The notes: a model not told the origin generated them from the sequence alone. 64,000 nucleotides of DNA from Spartobacteria bacterium LR76 (GCA_003054655.1 QAYZ01000012.1:124001-188000); one strand, 5' to 3'. Numbered from the stretch's first letter, positions 52,425 to 61,720 are shown. Translations and numbers: made by a program.

Positions 52425-53705
52425 GTGAACGTCTCCGATCTCCGCGAAATTCTCCAGTATGTCCCTCGCTTCCGCGAGCGGGTGTTTGTCATTGCCATCG
52501 ACGGCGAGGTGATCGCATCCGATAATTTTCCCAACATCCTGCTGGACCTGGCGGTGCTGCGATCCCTGAGCATCAAGGTGGTGCTCGTGCATGGCGCAGC
52601 CCACCAGATCACCGAGCTGGCTGCGGCCCGCGGTGTGCAGTTGAGCAACGCCGACGGCACGGGCGTGACGGATACGGCGACGCTCCAGGTGAGCATCGAC
52701 GCGGCGATCCGGCTGACGAACGAGATCATGGAGGGGCTTTCCGCCGTGGACCTGCGGGCCGCCTACATCAACGCCATGATCGCCCATCCGGCGGGCATCT
52801 TGGGCGGCGTGGACCAGCAGTACACGGGCCGGGTCGAGCGGGTGGATGTGAAAGCGCTCAAGCTCCTGCTCGATGAGGGCATCTGTCCCATCATCCCTCC
52901 GCTCGGCTTTGATGGCGAGGGAAGGACGTTCCGGGTGAACTCCGACGCAGCCGCCGTGGAGGTGGCCGAGGAGTTGGGTGCTTCGAAGATCATTTATCTC
53001 GCCCCGCACTCGGCTTTTGCGGGCGAGAGCCTGCCGCGGCAGGTCTCCGTGGCCGAGACCAACGACCTGCTCAAGCGGCGGAAGGACGACCTCGCCCCGA
53101 GCATCTGGTCAAAGCTCGACTGCGCTGCCCGGGCCTGCGTGCAGGGCGTACTGCGTGTCCATGTGCTCGACGGCAGCGTGAACGAGGCGCTCCTCACCGA
53201 GATTTTCAGCCATGAGGGCTTTGGCACCATGGTGTACTCCAACGAGTACCAGCAGATCCGGCGGATTTTCAAAAAGGACGTCCGGGCGGTGATGTCGCTC
53301 ATCCGGCAGTCCGTGAAAAACGAGGAGCTCGTGCGCCGCACGCGCACCGAGATCACGGAAAGAATCGAGGATTACTGGCTGCTCGAGGTCGACCGCACGC
53401 CGGTCGCCTGCGTGGCGCTGCACGTGTACCCGGAGGACGCCTCGGGCGAGCTGGCTTGCCTCTATGTGAGCAAGGCGCATGAAAACCAGGGCTACGGGCG
53501 CAAGCTCATGGCGTTTGTCGAGAACATCGCGCGGGAAAAGGGCCTCAGGCGCATCTTTGCGCTCTCAACCCAGGCGGTGCATTACCTCCAGCAAAAGGGT
53601 GGTTTCCACGAGGTGCCGCCGGAGCGGCTGCCTGCCGTGCGGCGGATCAAGTATGAAACCAGCGGGCGCAACTCCCGTGTGCTGGAGAAGACCTTCTCCG
53701 CATGA
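52425..53705 (+). CDS. argA: Amino-acid N-acetyltransferase (N-acetylglutamate synthase)
   Basis: A 426-residue protein with an amino-acid-kinase-like N-terminal domain (KVVLVHGAAHQITEL, FRVNSDAAAVEVAEELGASKIIYL) and a C-terminal GNAT domain (GELACLYVSKAHENQGYGRKLMAFVE, about 290-426). This is the bacterial ArgA architecture; it makes N-acetylglutamate, first step of arginine synthesis, and the kinase-like domain usually mediates arginine feedback. GTG 52425 is the start. It overlaps the next gene by four bases. Confidence 0.93.
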   Translation: MNVSDLREILQYVPRFRERVFVIAIDGEVIASDNFPNILLDLAVLRSLSIKVVLVHGAAHQITELAAARGVQLSNADGTGVTDTATLQVSIDAAIRLTNEIMEGLSAVDLRAAYINAMIAHPAGILGGVDQQYTGRVERVDVKALKLLLDEGICPIIPPLGFDGEGRTFRVNSDAAAVEVAEELGASKIIYLAPHSAFAGESLPRQVSVAETNDLLKRRKDDLAPSIWSKLDCAARACVQGVLRVHVLDGSVNEALLTEIFSHEGFGTMVYSNEYQQIRRIFKKDVRAVMSLIRQSVKNEELVRRTRTEITERIEDYWLLEVDRTPVACVALHVYPEDASGELACLYVSKAHENQGYGRKLMAFVENIAREKGLRRIFALSTQAVHYLQQKGGFHEVPPERLPAVRRIKYETSGRNSRVLEKTFSA

Positions 53706-55333
53706 GCGGCACCAGTGCCTGGGGACTCGCCATCGACGGCGTCGTCATCTTCATCTACTTCCTTGTCATCGTCGGAATCGGCCTCTACGCCGGACGTAAT
53801 AACAAGAGCCTGCAGGATTTCGCCCTCGGCGGGCACAAGATCCCGTGGTGGGCCGTCCTGGCGTCCATCGTCGCAGCCGAGACAAGCGCAGCCACCTTCC
53901 TGGGCACTCCGGCGGAAGGATTCAAGACGCGGAGTTTTGCCTACGCGCAGCTCGCCATCGGCACCGTACTCGCACGCATCATCATCGCGTGGCTCTTCAT
54001 CGCTCCGTACTTCCGGTACAAGGTGCAGAGCATCTACGAGTTTCTCACCATTCGCTTCGGGCCTCGCACGAAGGATACGGCGAGCGGCATCTTCCTGCTC
54101 GGGCGAGTCCTGGGCATCGGGGTGCGCTTGTATCTCGGCGGAGTGATCCTGGTCGTGATCTGGCGCTTCCTTTTCCCGGACGCGCCGGTGACTCTGGCGA
54201 CGTATTTCTGGGGCATCGTCTTTGTCACGCTGGTGACGACGTTTTACACTGCCGTCGGCGGTATCAAGGCGGTGGTGTGGACGGATCTCATCCAGGCCTG
54301 CCTCATGATGGGGGCGGTGGTCTTTGCCCTCTTCACCATCCTCAACCATATTCCCGGTGGTCTCGGAGAGGTGCACCGGCAGCTTTCCACGCAGGATATC
54401 TCGATGTTCCAGACAGGGTGGGACGCGGCCAAGCCCTTTGGCGATGCCCTGCGGGGCATGCTGGAGAATCCCTATACGATCATGGCCGCGCTCATCGGGT
54501 CGACCTTCCTGACCATGGCGACCCATGGCACAGATCAGGACATGGTGCAGCGCATGTTGACGGCGGAAAACGTGGCAAAGTCGCGCTTCAGCCTCGTCCT
54601 GAGCGGACTTGCCGACATCCCGATCGTGCTCGCCTTCCTCGGCGTGGGCATGCTCCTGTGGGTGCGGTACCAGGTGACTCCCGATTCATCGCTTCCGGGG
54701 GCTCACAATGAAGTCTTTGCCTACTATATCATTCACGAAATGCCGGTGGGCATTCGCGGAATCATCGTTGCCGGTGTTTTCGCCACCATGATGGGATCGA
54801 CCTCGGCCGCGCTCAACGCGCTGGCCACGGCGTTTATTCGCGACTTTTACCAGCCCTATATCCGGCCTGCGGCCACGGAGCAGCAATCGATCCGGGCTGC
54901 ACGCATCTCAACGGCTGTTTTCGGCCTGCTGATGATCCTTGTCGCCACGGGGGCGGCCTACACCGTGCTGGAAACGAACATCACCATCATTCCCCTGGCG
55001 CTCGGGGTGCTCGGTTACGGCTACGGCTCGCTCCTCGGCGTGTTCCTTCTCGGTGTCCTGACTGAAAAGCGGGGAAACGATATCGCCAACGTGGTTGCGA
55101 TGCTCCTTGGCGTGGTCGCGGTGCTTTTCCTCGGCAAGGTCAACCTGCCGGGAGTGAGCCTTCAATTTCAGCCGAATCTCCATTTCCAGCCGGTGAGTTG
55201 GGACTTTGGCGCGTTGATGCCGGCCTGGTGGCCTGCCATCGCGTGGCCCTACTATGTTTTTATCGGCTGCTCGGTGACCTTCCTCCTGGCCATCCTTTTT
55301 CCGCGTCGCGAAAGCGCCCCGGCGAAACTTTGA
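53702..55333 (+). CDS. Sodium:solute symporter family protein
   Basis: A 543-residue SSS transporter with about 13 membrane segments. It begins with the TM1 pair GLYAGRNNKSLQDFALGGHKIPWW and has AETSAATFLGTPAEGF, then THGTDQDMVQRML near residue 278. The substrate (sugar, inositol, proline or another) cannot be assigned. It is coupled to argA by an ATGA overlap, an unusual pairing that may be only positional. Confidence 0.88.
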   Translation: MSGTSAWGLAIDGVVIFIYFLVIVGIGLYAGRNNKSLQDFALGGHKIPWWAVLASIVAAETSAATFLGTPAEGFKTRSFAYAQLAIGTVLARIIIAWLFIAPYFRYKVQSIYEFLTIRFGPRTKDTASGIFLLGRVLGIGVRLYLGGVILVVIWRFLFPDAPVTLATYFWGIVFVTLVTTFYTAVGGIKAVVWTDLIQACLMMGAVVFALFTILNHIPGGLGEVHRQLSTQDISMFQTGWDAAKPFGDALRGMLENPYTIMAALIGSTFLTMATHGTDQDMVQRMLTAENVAKSRFSLVLSGLADIPIVLAFLGVGMLLWVRYQVTPDSSLPGAHNEVFAYYIIHEMPVGIRGIIVAGVFATMMGSTSAALNALATAFIRDFYQPYIRPAATEQQSIRAARISTAVFGLLMILVATGAAYTVLETNITIIPLALGVLGYGYGSLLGVFLLGVLTEKRGNDIANVVAMLLGVVAVLFLGKVNLPGVSLQFQPNLHFQPVSWDFGALMPAWWPAIAWPYYVFIGCSVTFLLAILFPRRESAPAKL

Positions 55334-55354
55334 CTCGTCCCGAGGCGGGACGAG
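55334..55354 (+). repeat. Perfect hairpin just after the symporter stop
   Basis: CTCGTCCCG-AGG-CGGGACGAG, a nine-base perfect stem beginning immediately after the TGA. There is no T-run, so it may protect the 3' end rather than terminate. Confidence 0.6.
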
Positions 55355-55536
55355 CGGAGGTGAGGAAATACATTGTCACCGGCGCGGGCCTTGAAGCCAT
55401 CAAGGGGGCGGGGAGGGTCAAGATTTTTCGGGGAAAACACCAATCTTTTTGTGTGACGATCCCGCCATTTTTTCTTGAGGATGGGGTATCCAAAAATTAC
55501 TCTGGCGCCGCATGCGGCACCTAGGGAAATGGGTGC

Positions 55537-55823
55537 TGTGAATAACTTGTGAAGAGATTGAAAACCCCCACCATCACCTTCCGCAAGTCGTCAGGTGACG
55601 ACGCAAAACCCGCCTCGGGGCGGGGATTTTTTTCGCGAAAAGTCGTCACGAGGGGATGGGTTTATAACTAATTGGTTTGTATCTAGTTATGAATTCCGTT
55701 TCTCCAAAAATCCCGGAAAAATCGCTTGGCATGGTTTGCCCTTTTTGCTCTTTTACTGGGCCAGCCAAAACTGCCGATCCTAGTCGTAATGGACGGAAGT
55801 ACGCCGGGGAAACCAGTGTATAA
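55537..55823 (-). promoter_or_regulatory. oriC-like / dnaA regulatory region
   Basis: The 496-base gap before dnaA. A TTATTCACA box lies on the minus strand at 55537-55545 (TGTGAATAA on +), with a two-mismatch box 11 bases away (55548-55556) and a one-mismatch box at 55815-55823. GTCGTCA-GG-TGACGAC is at 55587-55602. An A/T-rich block (TTTATAACTAATTGG and onward, 55660-55700) could unwind. Origins often lie beside dnaA, but box number here is low, so origin function is uncertain; dnaA autoregulation is the alternative. Confidence 0.4.
55607..55633 (+). terminator. Intrinsic terminator upstream of dnaA
   Basis: The stem CCCGCC-TCGG-GGCGGG is followed by GATTTTTTT. It separates the symporter transcript from dnaA, so the dnaA promoter should lie between 55634 and 55829. 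Confidence 0.75.
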
Positions 55824-55829
55824 CTTTCT

Positions 55830-57218
55830 ATGACATCGAATTGCGGGCAGAATTGGTCATCGATCTCCGAGGTGATCCGCCAGCGCATCAGCGCCGACGG
55901 GTACGAGCGCTGGTTTCATGGCGTGGACATCGTGAGTGACGACGGCATCCGCATGGTGCTGAGTGTGCCCAATCCGATTCACCAGTTTTTCATCGAGAGT
56001 AACTACCTGCCGCTCGTGCAGGACGCGGCGGCCGAGGTGCTCGGCTCGGCGCGGAAAATCCAGTTTGTCGCTCCCAGCCGCGAGGATGGTGCGGCTGTGG
56101 CTGCGAACTCTGCCGCGCCCCAGGAGGCTCCGGCCCCCAAGGTGACTGTGCGTGAGCGCGCCTCGGCCTCCGCCTCCTCCTCTGCGAGCGGATCTGCCAG
56201 TGGTTTGAATTCCCGCAATACTTTTGAAACGTTCGTCGTCGGTTCCAACAACCAGTTTGCGCATGGCGCGGCCATCGCGGTAGCCAAGTCCCCGGCGAAA
56301 ACCTATAACCCGTTCTTCGTCTACGGCGGTAGCGGACTGGGCAAGACCCATCTCCTGCAGGCTATCGGCCACTACGTGCTGGCCAACCAGAAGTCTGCCC
56401 GCGTCGTTTATCTCTCAAGCGAGCAGTTTACCAACGAATTCATCGACGCCATCCAGCACGGCACGCTGGTGAAGTTCCGCAAGAAGTACCGGCAGGCGGA
56501 CGTGCTGATGATCGACGATATCCAGTTCCTCGCGGGCAAGGAGCGCTCGCAGGAGGAGTTTTTCCATACTTTCAACACCCTGCACGACGGCCACAAGCAG
56601 ATCGTGCTCTCCAGCGACCGTCCGGCCAGCGAAATCGAGAAGCTCGAGCAGCGCTTGGTCTCCCGCTTCGAGTGGGGCATGACGGCGGAGCTACAGCCCC
56701 CGGATATGGAAACCCGTATCGCCATCCTGAAGAAGAAGGCGGAGGGTCTCCATATCAATGTCGAGCCGTGGGTGATCGAATTCCTCGCCGACCGCATTCG
56801 CAACAACGTGCGTCGCCTGGAAGGCGCGCTCATGCGGGTGGCCTCGTACAAGTCCCTGAGTGATCGCGAGATCAGCCGGGACGTGATCGAGAACCTGCTG
56901 CGCGATATCTTCCAGGAGCAGGCCCGCCGTGCGGTGACGATCGAGCAGATCCAGCGCAAGGTGGCCGAGCACTACGACGTGCGCCTCGCCGACATGACGA
57001 GCAAGCGCCGTCCGGCGAATATCGCCTTCCCGCGCCAGGTCGCCATGTACCTCGCCCGCGAGCTGACGAACTCCTCGCTTAACGACATCGGCGATGCCTT
57101 CGGCGGCAAGGACCACGGCACCGTGATCCATGCCTGCAAGCTGATCAAACGCCGCATCACGGAGGATGAGCAGACGCGGCATACGATCAAGATGCTGGAC
57201 AGCCAGCTCCAGCGGTAG
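55830..57218 (+). CDS. dnaA: Chromosomal replication initiator protein DnaA
   Basis: A 462-residue AAA+ initiator. Domain I (1-80), a Ser/Ala-rich domain II (about 85-130, ASASASSSASGSAS), domain III with Walker A GGSGLGKTH near 170 and Walker B LMIDDIQFL near 230, and domain IV with the DnaA signature DHGTVIHACKLIKRRI at the C-terminus. ATG 55830 is the start. dnaN follows after a 163-base gap that carries a strong hairpin. Confidence 0.97.
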   Translation: MTSNCGQNWSSISEVIRQRISADGYERWFHGVDIVSDDGIRMVLSVPNPIHQFFIESNYLPLVQDAAAEVLGSARKIQFVAPSREDGAAVAANSAAPQEAPAPKVTVRERASASASSSASGSASGLNSRNTFETFVVGSNNQFAHGAAIAVAKSPAKTYNPFFVYGGSGLGKTHLLQAIGHYVLANQKSARVVYLSSEQFTNEFIDAIQHGTLVKFRKKYRQADVLMIDDIQFLAGKERSQEEFFHTFNTLHDGHKQIVLSSDRPASEIEKLEQRLVSRFEWGMTAELQPPDMETRIAILKKKAEGLHINVEPWVIEFLADRIRNNVRRLEGALMRVASYKSLSDREISRDVIENLLRDIFQEQARRAVTIEQIQRKVAEHYDVRLADMTSKRRPANIAFPRQVAMYLARELTNSSLNDIGDAFGGKDHGTVIHACKLIKRRITEDEQTRHTIKMLDSQLQR

Positions 57219-57271
57219 TCCCACGACCAATGGCCGAGAAGTTCCTTTCCACAGGCTTCCCGGCCCCCCAT

Positions 57272-57296
57272 CGGAGGCGGAAAAATGCCGCCTCCG
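57272..57296. repeat. Hairpin in the dnaA-dnaN gap
   Basis: CGGAGGCGG-AAAAATG-CCGCCTCCG is a nine-base perfect stem without a T-run on the + strand. A DnaA-box-like CTTTCCACA (one mismatch) lies at 57245-57253. It may partly terminate dnaA transcripts or be part of the replication-origin region. Confidence 0.6.
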
Positions 57297-57381
57297 GCAC
57301 GCCCCGGCGGCAGGCACCCTTTGCGATGGTGTTTGACTTCCGTCGAGGCGATCCATAAATCACTTGTTTTCCATCGAGATC

Positions 57382-58479
57382 ATGAAGTTCTCTGTCACGA
57401 AAGAAGCCCTCCTAGACGGCCTGCAACGCATCCAAAACGTAGTCAGCACGCGCAGCACCTTACCGGTATTGACTAACGCGCTGCTGGAGACGACAGAGAC
57501 CGGTCTGCGGTTGACCACCACGGACCTCGAGGTCGCCATCCGCTGTGAGATCACGGCCCAGGTCGAGCGCCCCGGTGCGACGACCCTGCCGGCCCGCCGC
57601 CTTGCCGCCATCGTGCGCGAGCTGCCCTCCTCGGAGATCACGATCGAGACCGACGCCAAGAACATTTCGACGCTTCGCTGCGGATCGAGCTTCTTCAAGA
57701 TTTTCGGCCTGGCCAAGGAGGAGTTCCCGGCCTTTCCCTCCTTCAAGGACGCCAAGACCTACTCCATCAAGCAGCACGACCTGCGCGACGGCCTTCGCAA
57801 AACCTCGTACGCCATCTCGGTCGACGAGACCCGTTACGTACTGAACGGCATCCTTTTCTCCTTCAAGGACAACAAGCTCACTCTCGTCGCCACCGACGGA
57901 CGCCGTCTGGCGCTCTTCGACAGCGACATGGAATTCCCGCAGAGCCACGAGCGCGATTTCATCGTGCCGACCAAGGCGGTAACGGAAATCCAGCGCCTCC
58001 TCGGGGAAGAAGGCGAGGTCCAGATCTCCGTGGCGGAAAACCTCGTTTCCTTCGAGGTCGCCGGGGGCCAGCTCGTTTCCAAGCTCGTCGAGGGCAACTA
58101 CCCGAACTACCGCCAGGTCATCCCGGGCGAAGCCAAGGAGCGCATCACCCTCGAGCGCGAAGCCTTCCTGACCAGCATCCGCCGCGTCTCGCTCCTCAGC
58201 AGCGACAAGACCAGCTCGGTGCGTCTCGCCTTTTCCAAGAACAACCTCGATATCACTGCGAACACCCCGGAAGTCGGTGAGGCCCGCGAGTCGATGGCCA
58301 TCGTTTACCGTGGCCGCGATTTCTCGATCGCCTTCAACCCGGAATTCGTGATCGACCCGCTGCGCAACCTGCCCAACGACGAGATCTACCTCGAGCTGAT
58401 CGACGAAATGAGCCCCGGCGTGATCAAGATCAACACGCCGTTCCTCTACGTCCTCATGCCGATGCGCGTCTCGGTGTGA
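57382..58479 (+). CDS. dnaN: DNA polymerase III beta subunit (sliding clamp)
   Basis: A 365-residue clamp with the three-fold beta-clamp domains. MKFSVTKEALLDGLQRIQNVVSTRSTLPVLTNALLE is the canonical start and the ending YVLMPMRV is the standard clamp C-terminus. ATG 57382 is chosen over 57364 for that reason. Placed directly after dnaA as in most bacteria. Confidence 0.97.
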   Translation: MKFSVTKEALLDGLQRIQNVVSTRSTLPVLTNALLETTETGLRLTTTDLEVAIRCEITAQVERPGATTLPARRLAAIVRELPSSEITIETDAKNISTLRCGSSFFKIFGLAKEEFPAFPSFKDAKTYSIKQHDLRDGLRKTSYAISVDETRYVLNGILFSFKDNKLTLVATDGRRLALFDSDMEFPQSHERDFIVPTKAVTEIQRLLGEEGEVQISVAENLVSFEVAGGQLVSKLVEGNYPNYRQVIPGEAKERITLEREAFLTSIRRVSLLSSDKTSSVRLAFSKNNLDITANTPEVGEARESMAIVYRGRDFSIAFNPEFVIDPLRNLPNDEIYLELIDEMSPGVIKINTPFLYVLMPMRVSV

Positions 58480-58524
58480 TCGTAGTATCCGTTTTTCTCT
58501 GTTAGCTCTCCTCTCCCTGTATCC

Positions 58525-59424
58525 ATGAATCTTTGGGGCATCGACCTCGGCGGCACAAAAATCGAAGGCGCAATTCTTGACCCGTCCAAACCGGACAAAG
58601 CCCTTCACCGCCTCCGAGTCCCCACGGAATCCGCCCAGGGATACGAGCACGTCATCTCGCAGATCGCGAAGGTGGTCACGATGCTTGAGGAGGAGTCCGG
58701 ACTCAAGCGGCCCGCCGTCATTGGCATTGGAACGCCTGGAGCCAGCGAGCCGTCGACCGGACTGCAAAAGAATTCCAACACGCTCTGCCTGAACGGCCAG
58801 CCCCTGAAGGCGGACATCGCCCAGGCCCTCGGCATCGAGGTACGACTGGCCAATGATGCGAACTGCTTCGCTCTGGCCGAAGCCACCCTCGGCGCGGCCA
58901 AAGGCGCTCCCGTCGTGATGGGCCTTATCTTGGGGACGGGCTGCGGTGGCGGTGTCGTGGTCAACCAGCATATCATCGAGGGCCTGCATGGCATCGGTGG
59001 CGAGTGGGGGCACAATCGCCTGCCTGGGGAAACGGAACCCTGCTACTGCGGCAAATCCGGCTGCAACGAGCAGGTGATCGCTGGTCCGTCGCTGGAGCGT
59101 TTTTACGAGCGCGAGACCGGGCAGAAGATTCGCCTTCCCGAGATTTGCCAGCGCGCCGCAGCAGGTGAACCTGCCGCCGTCGCGACGCTCGAGCGCCTGC
59201 GCACGAAGTTTGCCGAGGCGATCGCCGTGGTGATCAATATTCTCGATCCGCACGCCGTGGTCATCGGCGGCGGTGTCGGCAATATCGACCTGCTTTACGA
59301 CGAGAAGACCCGTGCCGAGGTCGGCAAGTTTGTCTTCAATCACGAGGTCCGCACGGCCTTCCTCAAGCCCACGCTGGGCGACAGCGCCGGAGTCTTCGGC
59401 GCGGCCATGCTGACGGTCGACTGA
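58525..59424 (+). CDS. ROK family sugar kinase
   Basis: 299 residues. ATP site WGIDLGGTKIEGAI at the N-terminus, LANDANCFALAEATLGAAKG near 110, GGEWGHNRL with the metal-binding His, and the ROK zinc motif C-x-C-x4-C (CYCGKSGCNE) near 173. A glucokinase, N-acetylglucosamine or fructose kinase activity is possible; substrate not decided by sequence. It could be cotranscribed with dnaN (45-base gap). Confidence 0.9.
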   Translation: MNLWGIDLGGTKIEGAILDPSKPDKALHRLRVPTESAQGYEHVISQIAKVVTMLEEESGLKRPAVIGIGTPGASEPSTGLQKNSNTLCLNGQPLKADIAQALGIEVRLANDANCFALAEATLGAAKGAPVVMGLILGTGCGGGVVVNQHIIEGLHGIGGEWGHNRLPGETEPCYCGKSGCNEQVIAGPSLERFYERETGQKIRLPEICQRAAAGEPAAVATLERLRTKFAEAIAVVINILDPHAVVIGGGVGNIDLLYDEKTRAEVGKFVFNHEVRTAFLKPTLGDSAGVFGAAMLTVD

Positions 59425-59600
59425 TTTTTTACAGAAGGCAGCTAAGGAAACGAAGGTTGGGCGGAACCCGTCTTTGACGGATCGCTTTGCAGGTCGGAAA
59501 CGCGACTTCCAAGCCATGGGGCCGGAAAGCTTTTTTACAGAAGATCGCAAAGGTCGCGAAGGACTGAGCCTGCTTTGTGGAGGTGCGCTTGCGAGGATTC
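59425..59600 (+). repeat. Dispersed intergenic repeat, copy 3
   Basis: Module A, TTTTTTACAGAAGGCAGCTAAGG, is at 59425-59447 and module B, TTTTTTACAGAAGATCGCAAAGG, at 59531-59553, with a GTGGAGGTGCGCTTGCGAGG tail. The modules match those at 46989 and 47752 but are separated by about 85 unrelated bases. Positions 59600-59712 show nothing else. Confidence 0.6.
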
Positions 59601-59712
59601 GTCGATCTTCGCCCGATTGATTATCCGCTTTGGTGACAACGGAACTCCTTGCAGGTCATGCCGCCGGGATAAATATCCCGGCGTTAACCGATTTCAATGT
59701 CGTGTGCGTCGG

Positions 59713-60462
59713 TCAGCGCCGCCGCCAGCGGGAGCCGAGGGCGATGCCGTATTGGAACTTCCGGGCGTGTTCCCTGATCAGGAACGGGAGGTCGACGGTG
59801 TGCTCCAGATCAAAGTGCTCCCGCAATCTTGCTTTCAGCGCCTCGAAGCCGCTCGGACCGCCGGGATGGCCGCCAAGCCACTTGTCGCGGGGCGTGTAGG
59901 TGTCGAGCCAGGTGAAGGGGGTGGTGAGCAGGAGCTGGCCGCCGGGTTTCACCAGGAAGGGCAGGCGGGCGAGAAAGATGGCCGGATCGGGCAGGCGGCA
60001 GATGAGGTTGGCTGCGAGCACGATGTCGGCCGGGCCGAGCTCCTCGGGCAGAGCCATGGCATCGCCCTGGACGAAGCGCGCGCGGGAACGGATGACCCCG
60101 GGAGGCACCGCGGCGAGAAAATGCTCGCTAACGTCGCCCTCGACGATCTTCTCGGCCTCCATGCTGCCGTGGGCCTGCAAATATTGGGCGGCCTGGATAA
60201 AGCGATGGGAATAGTCGATGCCCGTGACTGCGTCGGCAAAAAGCGTCAGCTCAAAGGTCGACCGCCCGACCGCGCACCCGATATCGAGCGCGGCAGGCAG
60301 GCGGCTCTCCGGTGGATCGATGAGCGAGGTGACGCTCCGCACGGCGAAATCCAGCGCCTCGCGCGGGGCGGGCACGTCGCCGAGGATCTCCTCCGCCGTT
60401 CCGTAGTGGAAGAGGAGATACTCGTTGAGAAAGCGGTCGGACTCGTAGGGGTTCGCGCTCAA
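59713..60462 (-). CDS. SAM-dependent methyltransferase, resembling the OvoA C-terminal methyltransferase
   Basis: 249 residues. SAM motif I is ALDIGCAVGRSTFEL near residue 58, and a GDAMALPEELGPADIVLAANLICRLPDP block follows. The N-terminus NPYESDRFLNEYLLFHYGTAEEIL and the WLGG stretch match, as I recall it, the free-standing family labelled putative 4-mercaptohistidine N1-methyltransferase (C-terminal domain of ovothiol synthase OvoA). No sulfoxide synthase is in the window. Its 5' end overlaps the peptidase-like gene upstream by four bases. Confidence 0.65.
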   Translation of the reverse strand: MSANPYESDRFLNEYLLFHYGTAEEILGDVPAPREALDFAVRSVTSLIDPPESRLPAALDIGCAVGRSTFELTLFADAVTGIDYSHRFIQAAQYLQAHGSMEAEKIVEGDVSEHFLAAVPPGVIRSRARFVQGDAMALPEELGPADIVLAANLICRLPDPAIFLARLPFLVKPGGQLLLTTPFTWLDTYTPRDKWLGGHPGGPSGFEALKARLREHFDLEHTVDLPFLIREHARKFQYGIALGSRWRRR

Positions 60463-61625
60463 GCGAGGAGTCCGTTCATGTAGGCCGAGGGCTCGAAGTC
60501 CTCGATGAGCACGGTGGTTTCGCCATTGCGGAACATGCGGGCCTGCACGACGCGAATCTCCGGCGTCTTGTGCGGCGCGAAGAGGATGTCGTCGTGGGTG
60601 GCATTCTTGTGATTGGCGAATTTCTCCGGCGTGAGGCTGCCGCCGAGATGGTCGCTGCGGCCCGTGGCGACGTGGATGGTGCCGCGCACCTTTTCGTCCT
60701 GGATGTCGCGGCCCGAGAAGGGCAGGAGCTGCGTGCCGAAACCGAGTTCGCCGAGTTCGCCGGTGACCGGATCGCTGGCGAGCTTGGCGTTGTGTTCCTC
60801 GACGGTCTTTGGGTTGCCCGAGAGGAAGTCCGCCTTCTGGATGCGTCCGTCGGACACGTGCATGATGCCGATGGTGCCGTCCTCGTATTTCATCGGGAAC
60901 GAACCGGACGCGCCAGTGGGTACGTAGTAAATCTCGCCCGCCGGGAGGTTGGCGACATCGGGCTCCTTGCCGCGACAGAGGCCGTGGCTTTTTTGCGCCT
61001 CCTGCTGGCCGAGGTCGAGGTGCAGGGTGTGCTTCTGATCGGCTACCTCAAAATCGATTTCCACCCAGTCGGCCCTGGTCATGCCGAGGCGCAGGAGCTC
61101 GGCCTCGCGGCTCACGTCGTCGTAGTTCACGGCGAGGCCGGTGGAGAGAATGATCGGATTCAGTCCATGAAGCGTTGCGCCGCGGAAGCCATACTGCTTG
61201 GCAAAAGCGGTGAGCGGCGCGGTGGCCGAGTAGGTCGAGATGCAGAGGATGATGTCGTAGTTCGGATACACATCCTTCGATAGGCTCACCTCCTTGCCCT
61301 CCGGGGTGAAGGCGACGTCGGGCAGGTCGAGATTGCTGCCTCCCGTCACCTCGTAGGCGAAAATCTCGCCTCCGGTGAGCCCCAGCTCGGCGAGAGCGCC
61401 GTTTTTCAGGCCCTCGTAGAAATGCGTGATGGCATTGCGCTGGATGGTGAGGGCGGGGTCTTCGAGGAACTTAAAGTCCTTGATGTCCTGTGGGTTGGCG
61501 AGGTCGATCAGGATGCAGACGCGCTGGCCGGGCTCCGGCGCGAAGGTGGACTTGAGGAGACCTGAAAGGCTGAAGGGGGGGAACTTGCGGGCGGCGATTT
61601 GTTCGGCGATCGTCATGTTGGGCAT
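60459..61625 (-). CDS. M29-like (AmpS-type) aminopeptidase family protein
   Basis: 388 residues, cytoplasmic. The C-terminal half holds GELGFGTQLLPFSGRDIQDEKVRGTIHVATGRSDHLGG, a pattern like the metal-binding end of M29 aminopeptidases (E-x-I... EKxxGTxHxAxG), and ITHFYEGLKNGALAELGLTGGEIFAYEVTGG earlier. A close alternative is a ring-cleaving NicX-like member of the same fold. ATG 61625 (MPNMTIAEQIAAR) is preferred. First gene of a pair with the methyltransferase. Confidence 0.6.
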   Translation of the reverse strand: MPNMTIAEQIAARKFPPFSLSGLLKSTFAPEPGQRVCILIDLANPQDIKDFKFLEDPALTIQRNAITHFYEGLKNGALAELGLTGGEIFAYEVTGGSNLDLPDVAFTPEGKEVSLSKDVYPNYDIILCISTYSATAPLTAFAKQYGFRGATLHGLNPIILSTGLAVNYDDVSREAELLRLGMTRADWVEIDFEVADQKHTLHLDLGQQEAQKSHGLCRGKEPDVANLPAGEIYYVPTGASGSFPMKYEDGTIGIMHVSDGRIQKADFLSGNPKTVEEHNAKLASDPVTGELGELGFGTQLLPFSGRDIQDEKVRGTIHVATGRSDHLGGSLTPEKFANHKNATHDDILFAPHKTPEIRVVQARMFRNGETTVLIEDFEPSAYMNGLLA

Positions 61626-61720
61626 ACGGTAAACGGATACGTTCCGGGTCGCAATGGCGATGCGAGAGGCGTGAATTTTCCTCCTCATTGGAGTCAAGTT
61701 CCTCTTATTCTGTGGGTTCC

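Noticed and set aside
55726-55740. TTGGCATGGTTTGC before dnaA as a sigma-54 promoter
   Set aside because: GG and GC are 10 rather than 12 bases apart, which sigma-54 does not tolerate.
57460-59550. 696-codon minus-strand frame spanning dnaN and the ROK kinase
   Set aside because: Crosses two well-supported genes and carries no recognisable domain.
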